NCBI GenBank assembly: GCA_964396025.1
Contig: CAYNBT010000016.1
Location: forward strand, 1-19,473
Origin: CAYNBT01 sp964396025
GTDB taxonomy: Bacteria; Patescibacteriota; WWE3; UBA101185; UBA10185
DNA: 19,473 bases
Reading direction: 5' to 3'
The notes under the pieces are model-generated. The model had not been told where the DNA came from and made no database searches. It was given only the letters and a program-made list of their open reading frames with translations. This document shows positions 8,056 through 14,377 of the stretch, piece by piece. Position 1 is the stretch's first letter. Every line of letters begins with the position of its first letter. The position numbers and the translations under genes were made by a program.

Positions 8056-8155
8056 NNNNNNNNNNNNNNNNNNNNNNNNNNNNNNNNNNNNNNNNNNNNN
8101 NNNNNNNNNNNNNNNNNNNNNNNNNNNNNNNNNNNNNNNNNNNNNNNNNNNNNNN
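8056..8155. other. 100-N scaffold gap
   Basis: Run of exactly 100 N, a conventional placeholder; the true length is unknown. It removes the 3' part of the minus-strand gene that starts at 8314. Confidence 0.98.
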
Positions 8156-8314
8156 GGGTGTGGGATAATCCTTTTCTCTGATAGAGCCGCTTTCATCAAT
8201 TCTGATTCTTTTTGTGCCTGTATATTCATCTTTGACCCAAGAAGAACTTAGAAATTTCAGTTTTTTGCTTAGTTCGTAAGCTTCATCTTGAGTTAATAAA
8301 ACGCGATGCTCCAT
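8156..8314 (-). CDS. hypothetical protein, 3' end lost in gap
   Basis: 53 visible residues, MEHRVLLTQDEAYELSKKL through EYTGTKRIRIDESGSIREKDYPTP, before the frame runs into the N gap. Hydrophilic and not recognised. No Shine-Dalgarno precedes the ATG; instead TAAAAT lies exactly 6 nt upstream (8321-8326), suggesting a leaderless mRNA. Reading beyond the gap to a stop in the 7713 gene is not credible. Confidence 0.55.
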
Positions 8315-8320
8315 GGGTAT

Positions 8321-8326
8321 ATTTTA
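8321..8326 (-). promoter_or_regulatory. -10 element, leaderless geometry
   Basis: TAAAAT followed by six bases (ATACCC) and then the ATG at 8314. An overlapping TATGAT preceded by TGC lies just upstream. Start of transcription would fall at or within a few bases of the start codon. Confidence 0.5.
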
Positions 8327-8364
8327 TCATAGCAAAGTAGGTGTAATCTGGAAAACCACGATGC

Positions 8365-8403
8365 CCTATAGTACTTGACGCCCCCTGTTATAAATGCTAA
8401 GAT
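8365..8403 (+). promoter_or_regulatory. sigma70-type promoter with upstream CCTATAGTA
   Basis: TTGACG (8375-8380), 17-nt spacer, TGC-TAAGAT (-10 at 8398-8403). The nonamer CCTATAGTA (8365-8373) is one base before the -35 box. Drives the zinc-ribbon gene at 8452 with a ~40-nt leader. Confidence 0.8.
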
Positions 8404-8451
8404 CCTTTCATCTACTCTAAGTAAAGCTCATACAATTAATAGGAGGCATTC

Positions 8452-8943
8452 ATGAGCAACAATACTTGTCCAATTTGCGGAAAATCCACGCAGGGAAAGC
8501 CGGTGCGAAAGGTCCATTTTTGCGAAGAACATCGCCTGCTGGCAGTGCAAATTCGCGACGAGTTTGCGGCATCCAACGGAAATGTTCCCATTACAGGGCG
8601 TGACCTTGTTAACCGGATGCGGACCCATGTAGGAACAACCACTCGCGAGACTGTTGATACCATTCTCGCAAACGTCACGGAAGGAATGTTGTTAAAGATG
8701 ACATTTAAGGTCGAGGCGGCGGCAGAGCTGACGTATTTGCTCGGTATGCTGAAGAATGGTTTCATTGCGACAACAGAGATGTGGGATGAGTCCGGCATCA
8801 CCGCAGTCGCATTAGGCGGAAAATGGGAATTCGTAAAACGCACCTTCGTCTTCCGCATTGTTCGTTGGGACGAAACCGAACGAAACTGGTTCAAAGATCG
8901 TTTGGTGCGCGCGATCGAAGATCTCGAAATTCAACACGCTTAG
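8452..8943 (+). CDS. small protein with N-terminal CxxC...CxxH zinc ribbon
   Basis: 163 aa. A Shine-Dalgarno AGGAGG lies five bases before the ATG. The first 30 residues hold C6-P-I-C9 and C24-E-E-H27, a likely zinc-binding knuckle. The remainder is soluble and mixed alpha/beta (e.g. TRETVDTILANVTEGMLLKM, then GGKWEFVKRTFVFRIVRWDE) with no family I recognise. A nucleic-acid-binding role would be a guess from the zinc ribbon alone. Codons look richer in G/C than in the atp genes. Single-gene unit: promoter at 8365-8403, terminator at 8957-9004. Confidence 0.85.
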   Translation: MSNNTCPICGKSTQGKPVRKVHFCEEHRLLAVQIRDEFAASNGNVPITGRDLVNRMRTHVGTTTRETVDTILANVTEGMLLKMTFKVEAAAELTYLLGMLKNGFIATTEMWDESGITAVALGGKWEFVKRTFVFRIVRWDETERNWFKDRLVRAIEDLEIQHA

Positions 8944-8956
8944 GCGTCAGTATACA

Positions 8957-9004
8957 AAGCTAGGGCACTCTGTATTACACAGGTGAAATCCCTAGCTTTT
9001 TTTT
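8957..9004 (+). terminator. intrinsic terminator of the 8452 gene
   Basis: AAAGCTAGGG (8957-8966) pairs with CCCTAGCTTT (8990-8999), followed by an unbroken T run. Strong. Confidence 0.93.
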
Positions 9005-9011
9005 GGAATTT

Positions 9012-9101
9012 TGGCGGAGGGAGAGGGATTCGAACCCTCGTACCGCTTTCGCAGTGCGTCGCTTTCCAGGCGAGCCGATTAGTCCGCTCTCGCATCCCTC
9101 C
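9012..9101 (-). tRNA. tRNA-Ser (anticodon GGA)
   Basis: Acceptor GGAGGGA/TCCCTCC, G discriminator, encoded CCA (9012-9014). T arm is GAGGG-TTCGAAT-CCCTC. The anticodon loop CTGGAAA gives GGA. The long variable arm (ACTGC-GAAA-GCGGT) is typical of serine tRNAs. The top pair of the anticodon stem (27-43) seems to be a C-C mismatch. An extended -10 (TGT-TAGAAT, 9111-9116) lies just upstream. Confidence 0.95.
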
Positions 9102-9124
9102 ACGGTGCAAATTCTAACATGAAA

Positions 9125-9178
9125 TTTTAAAAAACTTTGGCGCAGTTAATTCTACAAAGAATCAAATGCGCCACAAAG
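9125..9178 (-). terminator. intrinsic terminator of the 9181 gene
   Basis: On the minus strand TGGCGCA and TGCGCCA (outer stem, arms at 9167-9178 and 9135-9144) enclose an inner GATTC/GAATT stem, followed by TTTTTT. It directly follows the 9181 stop and precedes tRNA-Ser(GGA). Confidence 0.85.
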
Positions 9179-9180
9179 CA

Positions 9181-9498
9181 CTAATATAACAAAATGGCTT
9201 GAGGATACGCATTGTCGTTTGCCTCAAAACACAGTGCCAACAATTTTTCCGTATCTATCGGACAATCTCCAATATACAGAGCATCTTCTACTTTAAACTG
9301 TCCCGAGAATGACCATACAGCATAGGATGGTTCTCCAGCGGCCTTATCAATTGCCACAGCAAAAAACGTAGCTTCATCTGCAGGTGGCGTGCGCGGGTGA
9401 GGCAGTGCATAACCATTTACCCGCATATCTATCAAAACTGGCACCCCATTCTCCATACTATACAAAGCGGTTGCCCGTTGCTTAGACACTTGTTGCAT
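9181..9498 (-). CDS. small hypothetical protein, 105 aa
   Basis: Shine-Dalgarno AGGAGG five bases before the ATG. Soluble, not recognised; mixed beta-rich segments (GVPVLIDMRVNGYALPHP, ATFFAVAIDKAAGEPSYAVWSF) and two cysteines (CPID, ALCF). No motif I can link to an activity. A TATAAT hexamer sits upstream on its strand at 9528-9533 without a clear -35. Own terminator at 9125-9178. Confidence 0.8.
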   Translation of the reverse strand: MQQVSKQRATALYSMENGVPVLIDMRVNGYALPHPRTPPADEATFFAVAIDKAAGEPSYAVWSFSGQFKVEDALYIGDCPIDTEKLLALCFEANDNAYPQAILLY

Positions 9499-9554
9499 GG
9501 TTTCCTCCTGTAAATGGATTTAAGGGAATTATACATTATGTGAAATAAACAGAA

Positions 9555-9591
9555 CCTATAGGTTGCGGTGTTGGTAGAAAAATGCTATAAC
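9555..9591 (+). promoter_or_regulatory. sigma70-type promoter with CCTATAGG palindrome
   Basis: TTGCGG (9563-9568), 17-nt spacer, TGC-TATAAC (9586-9591). The perfect palindrome CCTATAGG (9555-9562) abuts the -35, the same placement as at 7551 and 8365. It lies between divergent genes 9498(-) and 9628(+), so a factor bound there could act on both. Confidence 0.65.
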
Positions 9592-9627
9592 ATCATCAAA
9601 CTAAATGAAAAGGAGAATGATTAGATC

Positions 9628-9851
9628 ATGGCAACATATAAGCAANNNNNNNNNNNNNNNNNNNNNNNNNNNNNNNNNNNNNNNNNNNNNNNNNNNNNNN
9701 NNNNNNNNNNNNNNNNNNNNNNNNNNNNNNNNNNNNNNNNNNNNNAGGAACAACCTATTGCGTGGAAGTATATGCCATCGAGTCAGTTGAAGGGCGACTA
9801 CAACTCCATGCAGATGTTTATATCGCCCGCACACCTACGGTGTGGCGATAA
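9628..9851 (+). CDS. hypothetical protein interrupted by scaffold gap
   Basis: The 5' part is MATYKQ after AAAAGGAG (12 nt spacing, rather long), running into the N gap. After the gap the most protein-like frame is the one from 9747, GTTYCVEVYAIESVEGRLQL through VYIARTPTVWR, stopping at 9849-9851; it is alternately hydrophobic, as in beta strands. That frame does not match the start across exactly 100 N, which is expected if the gap length is arbitrary. An alternative stop at 9859-9861 in the nominal frame gives a less natural tail. Not recognised. Confidence 0.5.
9646..9745. other. 100-N scaffold gap
   Basis: Second run of exactly 100 N; the true length is unknown. It lies inside the small gene starting at 9628. 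Confidence 0.98.
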
Positions 9852-9866
9852 GTCTGGGTAAAAGAT

Positions 9867-9905
9867 AAAAGGCAGTTGAATCGTATAAATTCACCTGCCT
9901 TTTTA
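9867..9905 (+). terminator. intrinsic terminator before the 9923 gene
   Basis: AAAAGGCAG-T-TGAAT (from 9867) pairs with ATTCA-C-CTGCCTTTT (to 9904): about 12 bp with one mismatch, followed by T. The -10 of the next gene begins only six bases after it. Confidence 0.9.
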
Positions 9906-9910
9906 TGATG

Positions 9911-9916
9911 TATACT
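9911..9916 (+). promoter_or_regulatory. -10 element, leaderless geometry
   Basis: TATACT, then six bases (TTATAT), then ATG 9923. No Shine-Dalgarno. The region of the expected -35 falls inside the upstream terminator stem and does not match consensus. Confidence 0.5.
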
Positions 9917-9922
9917 TTATAT

Positions 9923-10798
9923 ATGACATCACCTGTTGTAGAAGAGTTGAGGGAAGCACTTGCGGAAAAAATACAAGATACTAAATTCTTTGAGAAGGAT
10001 TCAAATTTTTTAGAAGCAGTGGGCACACCCCCTACAGCTGAATTGACCGAAAAAATCACGGACTTCCTAAAGGGTGAGAAACGACCGGGTTCAGTTGAAT
10101 TAATGAAGGTCTTTACTGATACAGCAGTTCTGGATGCAGAACTTTCCTTACTGGCAGAAGGACGGTTTGATCCGCAAAAAATTGAGGCCGCAGGACTACC
10201 CATAATGTTAAACACACAGGCAACGACTCCGGAAATGATGAATGCAGGGCTAGTTATGCTTACCGAAGAAGCACATACCAAACTTCTCGGAGAAATAAAC
10301 GTACTAAAGTACGGACTGAAACAACATATAACTCGAACTGCACAGCAAGTTGCAGAACATTACTCTGAATGGCTAACAAGGGAACCAACCCTTGCACAAA
10401 AAGTTAAAGGTTTTTTTGGCATAAAGGCAACAAGTCCTTACGAAATCCCCTTTGTGGTTAACGAACAAGAGAATCAAATGCTGCAAGAACTCTCTAAACA
10501 AAAATACGGTTCACGCGAAGAAGCAAGAAGCGTATATAGAAGCAGAATACTAGGCATAGCAACTAAAAGACCTGAATCAATAGGGCTAAAATACACCGCT
10601 GACGCAGAACACCGGCTAGAAACCATGGCAAACACTATGGGAAACAACGCCAGCGAACCTGTTGACGCAGGACGACTCAAAATGGCACATACCATTTTTA
10701 AAGGCCCTGTGATGGACGAACTACAAATACATCAGGGTTTTGGTGAGGCAATTGAGCAGAGTGTTAAGAGGGATCTATTAGAACGAGCTGAGATGTAA
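9923..10798 (+). CDS. hypothetical soluble, mostly helical protein
   Basis: 291 aa from ATG 9923; an in-frame ATG at 9905 would lie in the terminator T run and upstream of the -10, so it is rejected. The sequence is charged and predicted mostly helical, with no membrane segment and no cysteine. Recognisable stretches (VEELREALAEKIQDTKFFEK; AQQVAEHYSEWLTREPTLAQ; SREEARSVYRSRILGIATKR) match no family I know. The apparently leaderless start and absence of a clear terminator afterwards mean some transcripts may run into the next gene. Confidence 0.8.
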   Translation: MTSPVVEELREALAEKIQDTKFFEKDSNFLEAVGTPPTAELTEKITDFLKGEKRPGSVELMKVFTDTAVLDAELSLLAEGRFDPQKIEAAGLPIMLNTQATTPEMMNAGLVMLTEEAHTKLLGEINVLKYGLKQHITRTAQQVAEHYSEWLTREPTLAQKVKGFFGIKATSPYEIPFVVNEQENQMLQELSKQKYGSREEARSVYRSRILGIATKRPESIGLKYTADAEHRLETMANTMGNNASEPVDAGRLKMAHTIFKGPVMDELQIHQGFGEAIEQSVKRDLLERAEM

Positions 10799-10814
10799 AG
10801 CGCCAGCGGATACT

Positions 10815-10843
10815 TTGACAACCGTACAGGCCTATAGTACAAT
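10815..10843 (+). promoter_or_regulatory. sigma70-type promoter overlapping an operator-like palindrome
   Basis: TTGACA (10815-10820), 17-nt spacer, TACAAT (10838-10843). The -10 lies within CCTATAGTACAATAGG (10831-10846), a palindrome apart from one mismatched pair. Here CCTATAG sits in the spacer next to the -10, not upstream of the -35, so a bound factor would more likely repress. Confidence 0.75.
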
Positions 10844-10882
10844 AGGCTGAATTTATACAATATTATCAAGCGAGGTCGAAAA

Positions 10883-11224
10883 ATGGCAAATCCTACTGAT
10901 ACGCTGATAGCCGTTGCGCTAAAAAGTGCGATTCAACCTATATTACAGGATCTAGCGGGTGACTACGCACGTATTGAAATTGCACCAAAGGAACTTGAAA
11001 CGCTTGGGCGTATTATTGTGCTGGATTTGAATAGCAACGGAACAATCGCGCAATACAAACCCACTGCAAGCATACGAAATCCAAACAAAAACCCTGGCAC
11101 CCTTATAGGCAGCACAATGATAGGAGGGGTCTATGTGAGGGCATTTTTATGCAGAGCATGGTGCGGAGAGCATAGTATAAGAGTGTACTGTTCAATACCA
11201 GGAAAGAATTCGATTGAAGCATGA
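10883..11224 (+). CDS. small hypothetical protein, 113 aa
   Basis: ATG 10883 follows a weak GAGG (7 nt). Not recognised. The first 60 residues form an amphipathic helix and beta pattern (SAIQPILQDLAGDYARIEIA, GRIIVLDLNSNGTIAQYKP). The C-terminal part has three cysteines (FLCRAWCGEH, VYCSIPG) and a Gly-rich segment. Own promoter at 10815-10843; 62 bp separate it from the next gene, with no terminator between, so the two may form an operon. Confidence 0.7.
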   Translation: MANPTDTLIAVALKSAIQPILQDLAGDYARIEIAPKELETLGRIIVLDLNSNGTIAQYKPTASIRNPNKNPGTLIGSTMIGGVYVRAFLCRAWCGEHSIRVYCSIPGKNSIEA

Positions 11225-11286
11225 TTTCTCAGAACCAGTAAACAGATGTGAAACAATCTGTATTCTATCTCAAAAAGGAGCGGAAA

Positions 11287-11631
11287 ATGGCAGATTACCA
11301 AGTTGTTTGTATAGAATGCGGGCATGTATGGCAGCCTGCTTATCACTCTCCACTTTGGTGGAAAGCTCTGCAACGGGCACAGCAAGGTTACCTTGACGCA
11401 TTGCCGGTAAAATGCGGGTGCACGCCTGAGGTAAAAGAACCTCATGCCCCGTATCGCGTCATCGGCTACACCGATATGTGCGAAGATTTTGATTTACCCT
11501 TCCACTCCCTTGTGCAAGCCGCCAAGAGATACATTGAGCTTGCCCAGGGTGGCATGTCCACAGTTTTATTCGTGGATACTAACCGCCCGCAGTCAAAAAT
11601 TGCATCGCGGTTGCGAGAGTTGGCTTGGTAG
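11287..11631 (+). CDS. small zinc-ribbon-like protein
   Basis: 114 aa. AAAAAGGAG six bases before ATG 11287 decides the start over an upstream in-frame GTG at 11248. C8-I-E-C11-G-H13 and K-C43-G-C45 form a CxxC...CxC zinc-binding pattern. The C-terminal half (HSLVQAAKRYIELAQGG, STVLFVDTNRPQSKIASRL) is alpha/beta. Not assigned to a family. Probably co-transcribed with the 10883 gene and ended by the terminator at 11635-11682. Confidence 0.8.
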   Translation: MADYQVVCIECGHVWQPAYHSPLWWKALQRAQQGYLDALPVKCGCTPEVKEPHAPYRVIGYTDMCEDFDLPFHSLVQAAKRYIELAQGGMSTVLFVDTNRPQSKIASRLRELAW

Positions 11632-11634
11632 ACA

Positions 11635-11682
11635 AAAAACCACCGTAAGGCAGTGTTCACGCACGTCCCCAAGGTGGTTTTT
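11635..11682 (+). terminator. intrinsic terminator of the 11287 gene
   Basis: AAAAACCACC (11635-11644) pairs with GGTGGTTTTT (11673-11682). Perfect 10 bp with a 28-nt loop. Confidence 0.88.
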
Positions 11683-12050
11683 CATTCATGTTGAAGAATA
11701 TCAATGTATTCCATCTCTCACAGTTAAATATATGGACACAAGTAATATTGGCTGGTTTGTGGTCAAATCATTTTTAACAGATAGCGCTAAAGAGATAAAA
11801 CATGAGTTAGAACCTGCAGTTTTACTTGGTAAAACAACAAAAGAAGGCCTTGCTAAGGCTATCAAGCTATCGTGGCGGAGGAGGAGGGATTCGAACCCTC
11901 GGGCAGCTTGCGCCGCGCTTGGTTTTCGAGACCAGCCCGTTATGTCCACTTCGGTACTCCTCCGCGAAAGCACAGTTATTACAAAGGAAGGCTTGCAAAC
12001 AGGATATTATACTTAAATTCAATTTTTGGAAACATTTTGGAATTCCTCCA
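11683..12050. other. largely non-coding stretch around tRNA-Ser(CGA)
   Basis: Apart from the tRNA at 11873-11963, no firm gene is seen here. A plus-strand frame from ATG 11732 (MDTSNIGWFVVKSFLTDSAK...) looks protein-like for ~46 codons but then reads through the antisense of the tRNA and has no Shine-Dalgarno. A short minus-strand hairpin, GCCTT-AGC-AAGGC (11847-11859) followed by CTTCTTTTG, could end the tRNA transcript. Confidence 0.5.
11873..11963 (-). tRNA. tRNA-Ser (anticodon CGA)
   Basis: Acceptor GGAGGAG/CTCCTCC, G discriminator, encoded CCA (11873-11875). T arm is GAGGG-TTCGAAT-CCCTC. The anticodon loop CTCGAAA between TGGT and ACCA gives CGA, reading UCG. Long variable arm as in serine tRNAs. 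Confidence 0.95.
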
Positions 12051-12096
12051 CAAAAAGAAAACTGCACTCTGAGGAAAAATCCACCAAGAGTGCAGT
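12051..12096 (-). terminator. intrinsic terminator of the 12104 gene
   Basis: On the minus strand ACTGCACTCT pairs with AGAGTGCAGT (perfect 10 bp; arms 12087-12096 and 12061-12070), followed by TTTCTTTTT. Confidence 0.92.
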
Positions 12097-12103
12097 AAAT
12101 AAA

Positions 12104-13159
12104 CTATCGGGACAAATTAACGTTAGGACGGCGGAACAGGGCTAAGGCGACCAATCCTAACAACACAGCTACCACAAACAAGAACACGTAAGTAGGATTC
12201 ACCGCGAATTTTGATACTACCGCAGTACCGATCGTACCGCCCGTGTCCGACAAGTATCCAAACGAAATCAAACTCGTAACCTGGGTTTCCAATGTAGTAT
12301 TGTACACTGCATCCGTAAGCAATTCCCAGTTGTACGGCATTGAAGGATAAGCAAAAAAACCACCTTCCATAGAAAAAATAAAGGTGTAATTCTCTATCTG
12401 CTCGTCTGGCACTGCTAAAGCTGAAACAAGTTGCTCTGCACGCACAACATCATTGTATTGAGCGCCAAGCTGGGTGCCCGGAGATAAAACTGCTTCCCAG
12501 TTTTCTACTGCCTTCACATCGTCCGGAATGACAATATTGAACACAGGTTCAGGTACAGCGGGAGGCATGTTATCCTCTCCTAAACCCAGGGATTTACGAA
12601 CATTGCGCGCGAGGTCTGGGTTTTCAGAAGCAAGTTTTCCAAGTACAGCCGTCCAAGCAGCAGCTAGAACAGAGTCTGTCGTTAACGTTGACAGCGGCTG
12701 GCAAGGCGTTATCTCAAAACGAGCCGCCTTTACACGCCAACCAACACCACCATGCTGCAAAGTATTGTCTGCATTGTATACGCCGGGCAAAAACACCGGT
12801 GTATTCTCAACAATAAATGGCTCGTGACAGACCATTAGATAAGCCCTACCGGTACGTGCATAATCGAAGGTGTTCAACCAAACCCACTTGGGAAAACCAC
12901 AGGTCGTGTGTTGAAATGGCTGAGCGTTCGTGATAGGGCCAAACTGGGGGTACCACAAATCGTGACTGATACAAGGTGTATCCATGTATTTGACTGCAGT
13001 ACGAAGTGCCCGTGTTAGCTGTGCGAAAAAGGGCTTGAGCGCTGCCATTTCTTGTGGAGTAAACGGACGCGGCGGCTGAGCTTCTACTACACTTTGAGGT
13101 TGGGGAATCAATGTAAACAGAAACAACACCAAGATCACCGCAAAAATCGAGCGTTTCAT
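12104..13159 (-). CDS. secreted, C-terminally anchored protein with four cysteines
   Basis: 351 aa. GGAGG six bases before the ATG. N-terminal signal peptide (MKRSIFAVILVLFLFTLIPQ..., likely cut near VEA-Q at 27-28). A long exported domain follows with C63, C87, C111 and C153 all in its first half, probably two disulfides, and many aromatic residues (ISHDLWYPQFG, FPKWVWLNTFDY). A single membrane helix lies near 318-342 (YVFLFVVAVLLGLVALALF), followed by positively charged RRPNVNLSR. Topology: outside the membrane, C-terminus inside. Not recognised; a cell-surface role is inferred from topology only. Own promoter and terminator. Confidence 0.88.
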   Translation of the reverse strand: MKRSIFAVILVLFLFTLIPQPQSVVEAQPPRPFTPQEMAALKPFFAQLTRALRTAVKYMDTPCISHDLWYPQFGPITNAQPFQHTTCGFPKWVWLNTFDYARTGRAYLMVCHEPFIVENTPVFLPGVYNADNTLQHGGVGWRVKAARFEITPCQPLSTLTTDSVLAAAWTAVLGKLASENPDLARNVRKSLGLGEDNMPPAVPEPVFNIVIPDDVKAVENWEAVLSPGTQLGAQYNDVVRAEQLVSALAVPDEQIENYTFIFSMEGGFFAYPSMPYNWELLTDAVYNTTLETQVTSLISFGYLSDTGGTIGTAVVSKFAVNPTYVFLFVVAVLLGLVALALFRRPNVNLSR

Positions 13160-13202
13160 GTACTTCCTCCATAGATATGATGGGTGATTAAAATTCCAGA
13201 AA

Positions 13203-13231
13203 AGTATACCAAACTATAGGATCTCGAGCAA
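13203..13231 (-). promoter_or_regulatory. sigma70-type promoter of the 12104 gene
   Basis: Minus strand: TTGCTC (13226-13231), 17-nt spacer, TATACT (13203-13208). CCTATAGT lies inside the spacer, comparable to the arrangement at 10831. It directly follows the terminator of the upstream gene. Confidence 0.65.
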
Positions 13232-13236
13232 GGTAC

Positions 13237-13280
13237 AAAAAAAGAGACCGGCACTCAAAAAAGTAAGTGACAGTCTCTTG
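13237..13280 (-). terminator. intrinsic terminator of the 13285 gene
   Basis: Minus strand AAGAGACTGTCACT pairs with AGTGCCGGTCTCTT (14 positions, one G-U and one mismatch), followed by a run of T. Confidence 0.88.
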
Positions 13281-13284
13281 CTAC

Positions 13285-13923
13285 CTAAAAACCGTTAATC
13301 GCCTCGCGAAACTGGGGAATCAACCTTTTGGGTCCAACTACCTTCACAACCACCAAGCCCAGATAAAACAACGGAGTGGTCAACGGCTTTAGCATGACCA
13401 AAAAGTCAAACACAATGGCCATTCTCCAAGCACGTTTGGCCAGCTCGTTTTTGTCCAACACGCCGAATTCGCGGTATGCGTTTACTTCAGCACGAAGCCA
13501 CAACCAAGCTTCTTTGCGCGAAACATGCATTCCAGACAAAAAGGCCAAGTGGGCAAACCATGGAAGGTCTTTTCGCCCTAGTGCCTTGGCTTCGTCAAAC
13601 AAAGCGCAGGCTTCTTGGTGGCCTTCTTTATACTTACCGCGCAATAACTGTACGCGAACCAAGTGGCGCTTTGCCTCCAACAAAAGTGGAGCGGACTTTA
13701 CGGTGCGTGCCTTGTGGTAGGCATGCATGAAACAGGCTTCCGCCATAGTGACATTGCCCACACTTAAATAAGCCAAACCCAAATGCGAACGCAAACGAGA
13801 ATGTTGTGCATTTGTTTGAGCTTGGGCAAGCAAAGCTGTGAACGACTTGATTGCCAAGTCAAAGTGCCCTGCTTCCCTTAACTCCACTGCTCTAGCGAGC
13901 TGCTCGTCGAATTTCGTAGACAA
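13285..13923 (-). CDS. TPR-repeat protein with hydrophobic C-terminus
   Basis: 212 aa from a TTG start, chosen because GGAGG lies six bases upstream and the frame has no better ATG. Residues ~5-110 show tetratricopeptide-like helices: AVELREAGHFDLAIKSFTAL, LRSHLGLAYLSVGNVTMAEA, AKRHLVRVQLLRGKYKEGHQ. Such repeats bind other proteins. The last ~45 residues hold a hydrophobic stretch (MAIVFDFLVMLKPLTTPLFY LGLVVVKVV) that may touch the membrane. Partner unknown; the secreted 12104 protein is downstream on the same strand but separated by a terminator and its own promoter. Confidence 0.8.
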   Translation of the reverse strand: MSTKFDEQLARAVELREAGHFDLAIKSFTALLAQAQTNAQHSRLRSHLGLAYLSVGNVTMAEACFMHAYHKARTVKSAPLLLEAKRHLVRVQLLRGKYKEGHQEACALFDEAKALGRKDLPWFAHLAFLSGMHVSRKEAWLWLRAEVNAYREFGVLDKNELAKRAWRMAIVFDFLVMLKPLTTPLFYLGLVVVKVVGPKRLIPQFREAINGF

Positions 13924-13930
13924 GGTACAC

Positions 13931-13976
13931 CTCCAAAAAAAAGAAGGCGGATAACTCTGGTGAGAGGGTTATCCGC
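13931..13976 (-). terminator. intrinsic terminator directly before the 13285 gene's RBS
   Basis: Minus strand GCGGATAACCCTCT pairs with AGAGTTATCCGC, then TTCTTTTTTTT. The T run directly abuts the GGAGG of the next gene, so transcription of that gene depends on read-through or on an unseen promoter. Confidence 0.9.
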
Positions 13977-13983
13977 TTTGGAT

Positions 13984-14226
13984 CTAATACTTCTGTGGAG
14001 CGGCTACAGGCAGGTAATACTCATCCACACCGTTATAGGGCTTTACATAGATATGAAATTCATCTGTACCGGCAACGCGACTTCTATCGGGAAGTACTGT
14101 GTAAGGTTCACCGTTGATTACAATCACCTCACCGGCGGCAGGAACATACGATGTCGTTTCCTCACCAACCTTATCATAACCACTCTCATTATAGGGATTT
14201 GCTACGTAGTAAAGAACTTGCGCCAT
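13984..14226 (-). CDS. small hypothetical protein, 80 aa
   Basis: AAAGGAGG six bases before the ATG. Tyr- and Val-rich, likely all-beta (MAQVLYYVANPYNESGYDKV, GEVIVINGEPYTVLPDRS, DEFHIYVKPYNGVDEYYLPV); no cysteines or membrane segment. Not recognised. A TAAAAT -10 (14247-14252) with a poor -35 (GTTCAA, 14270-14275) lies upstream; a strong terminator follows. Confidence 0.78.
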   Translation of the reverse strand: MAQVLYYVANPYNESGYDKVGEETTSYVPAAGEVIVINGEPYTVLPDRSRVAGTDEFHIYVKPYNGVDEYYLPVAAPQKY

Positions 14227-14365
14227 GATGTGCCTCCTTTGGCTTTATTTTATCTCAGTAAAAATCGAGTTGAACTTACAAATTCTCAGTATTCTACCAC
14301 ATTCTCCTTCATTTTGCTATAGGATTCCCTCGACCTCTTTTCCCGCAAAGCCCCTCAAAATGCGC

Positions 14366-14371
14366 TAAAAT
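14366..14371 (+). promoter_or_regulatory. -10 element, leaderless geometry
   Basis: TAAAAT, then six bases (AGCCGT), then ATG 14378; no Shine-Dalgarno and no clear -35. A CTATAGG (reverse CCTATAG) lies about 45 bp further upstream at 14318-14324. Confidence 0.5.
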
Positions 14372-14377
14372 AGCCGT

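Noticed and set aside
7916..8314. 132-aa minus-strand frame through the first N gap into the 7713 gene
   Set aside because: Continuity across 100 arbitrary N is meaningless and the far part is antisense to a well-supported gene.
9905..9922. Upstream ATG for the 9923 gene
   Set aside because: It lies in the terminator T tract and upstream of the -10 box, so it would not be on the mRNA.
11826..12098. Overlapping plus- and minus-strand ORFs containing WRRRRDSNPR- and GGGGGIRTLG-like peptides
   Set aside because: These are translations across tRNA-Ser(CGA) and its flanks, a familiar annotation artefact.
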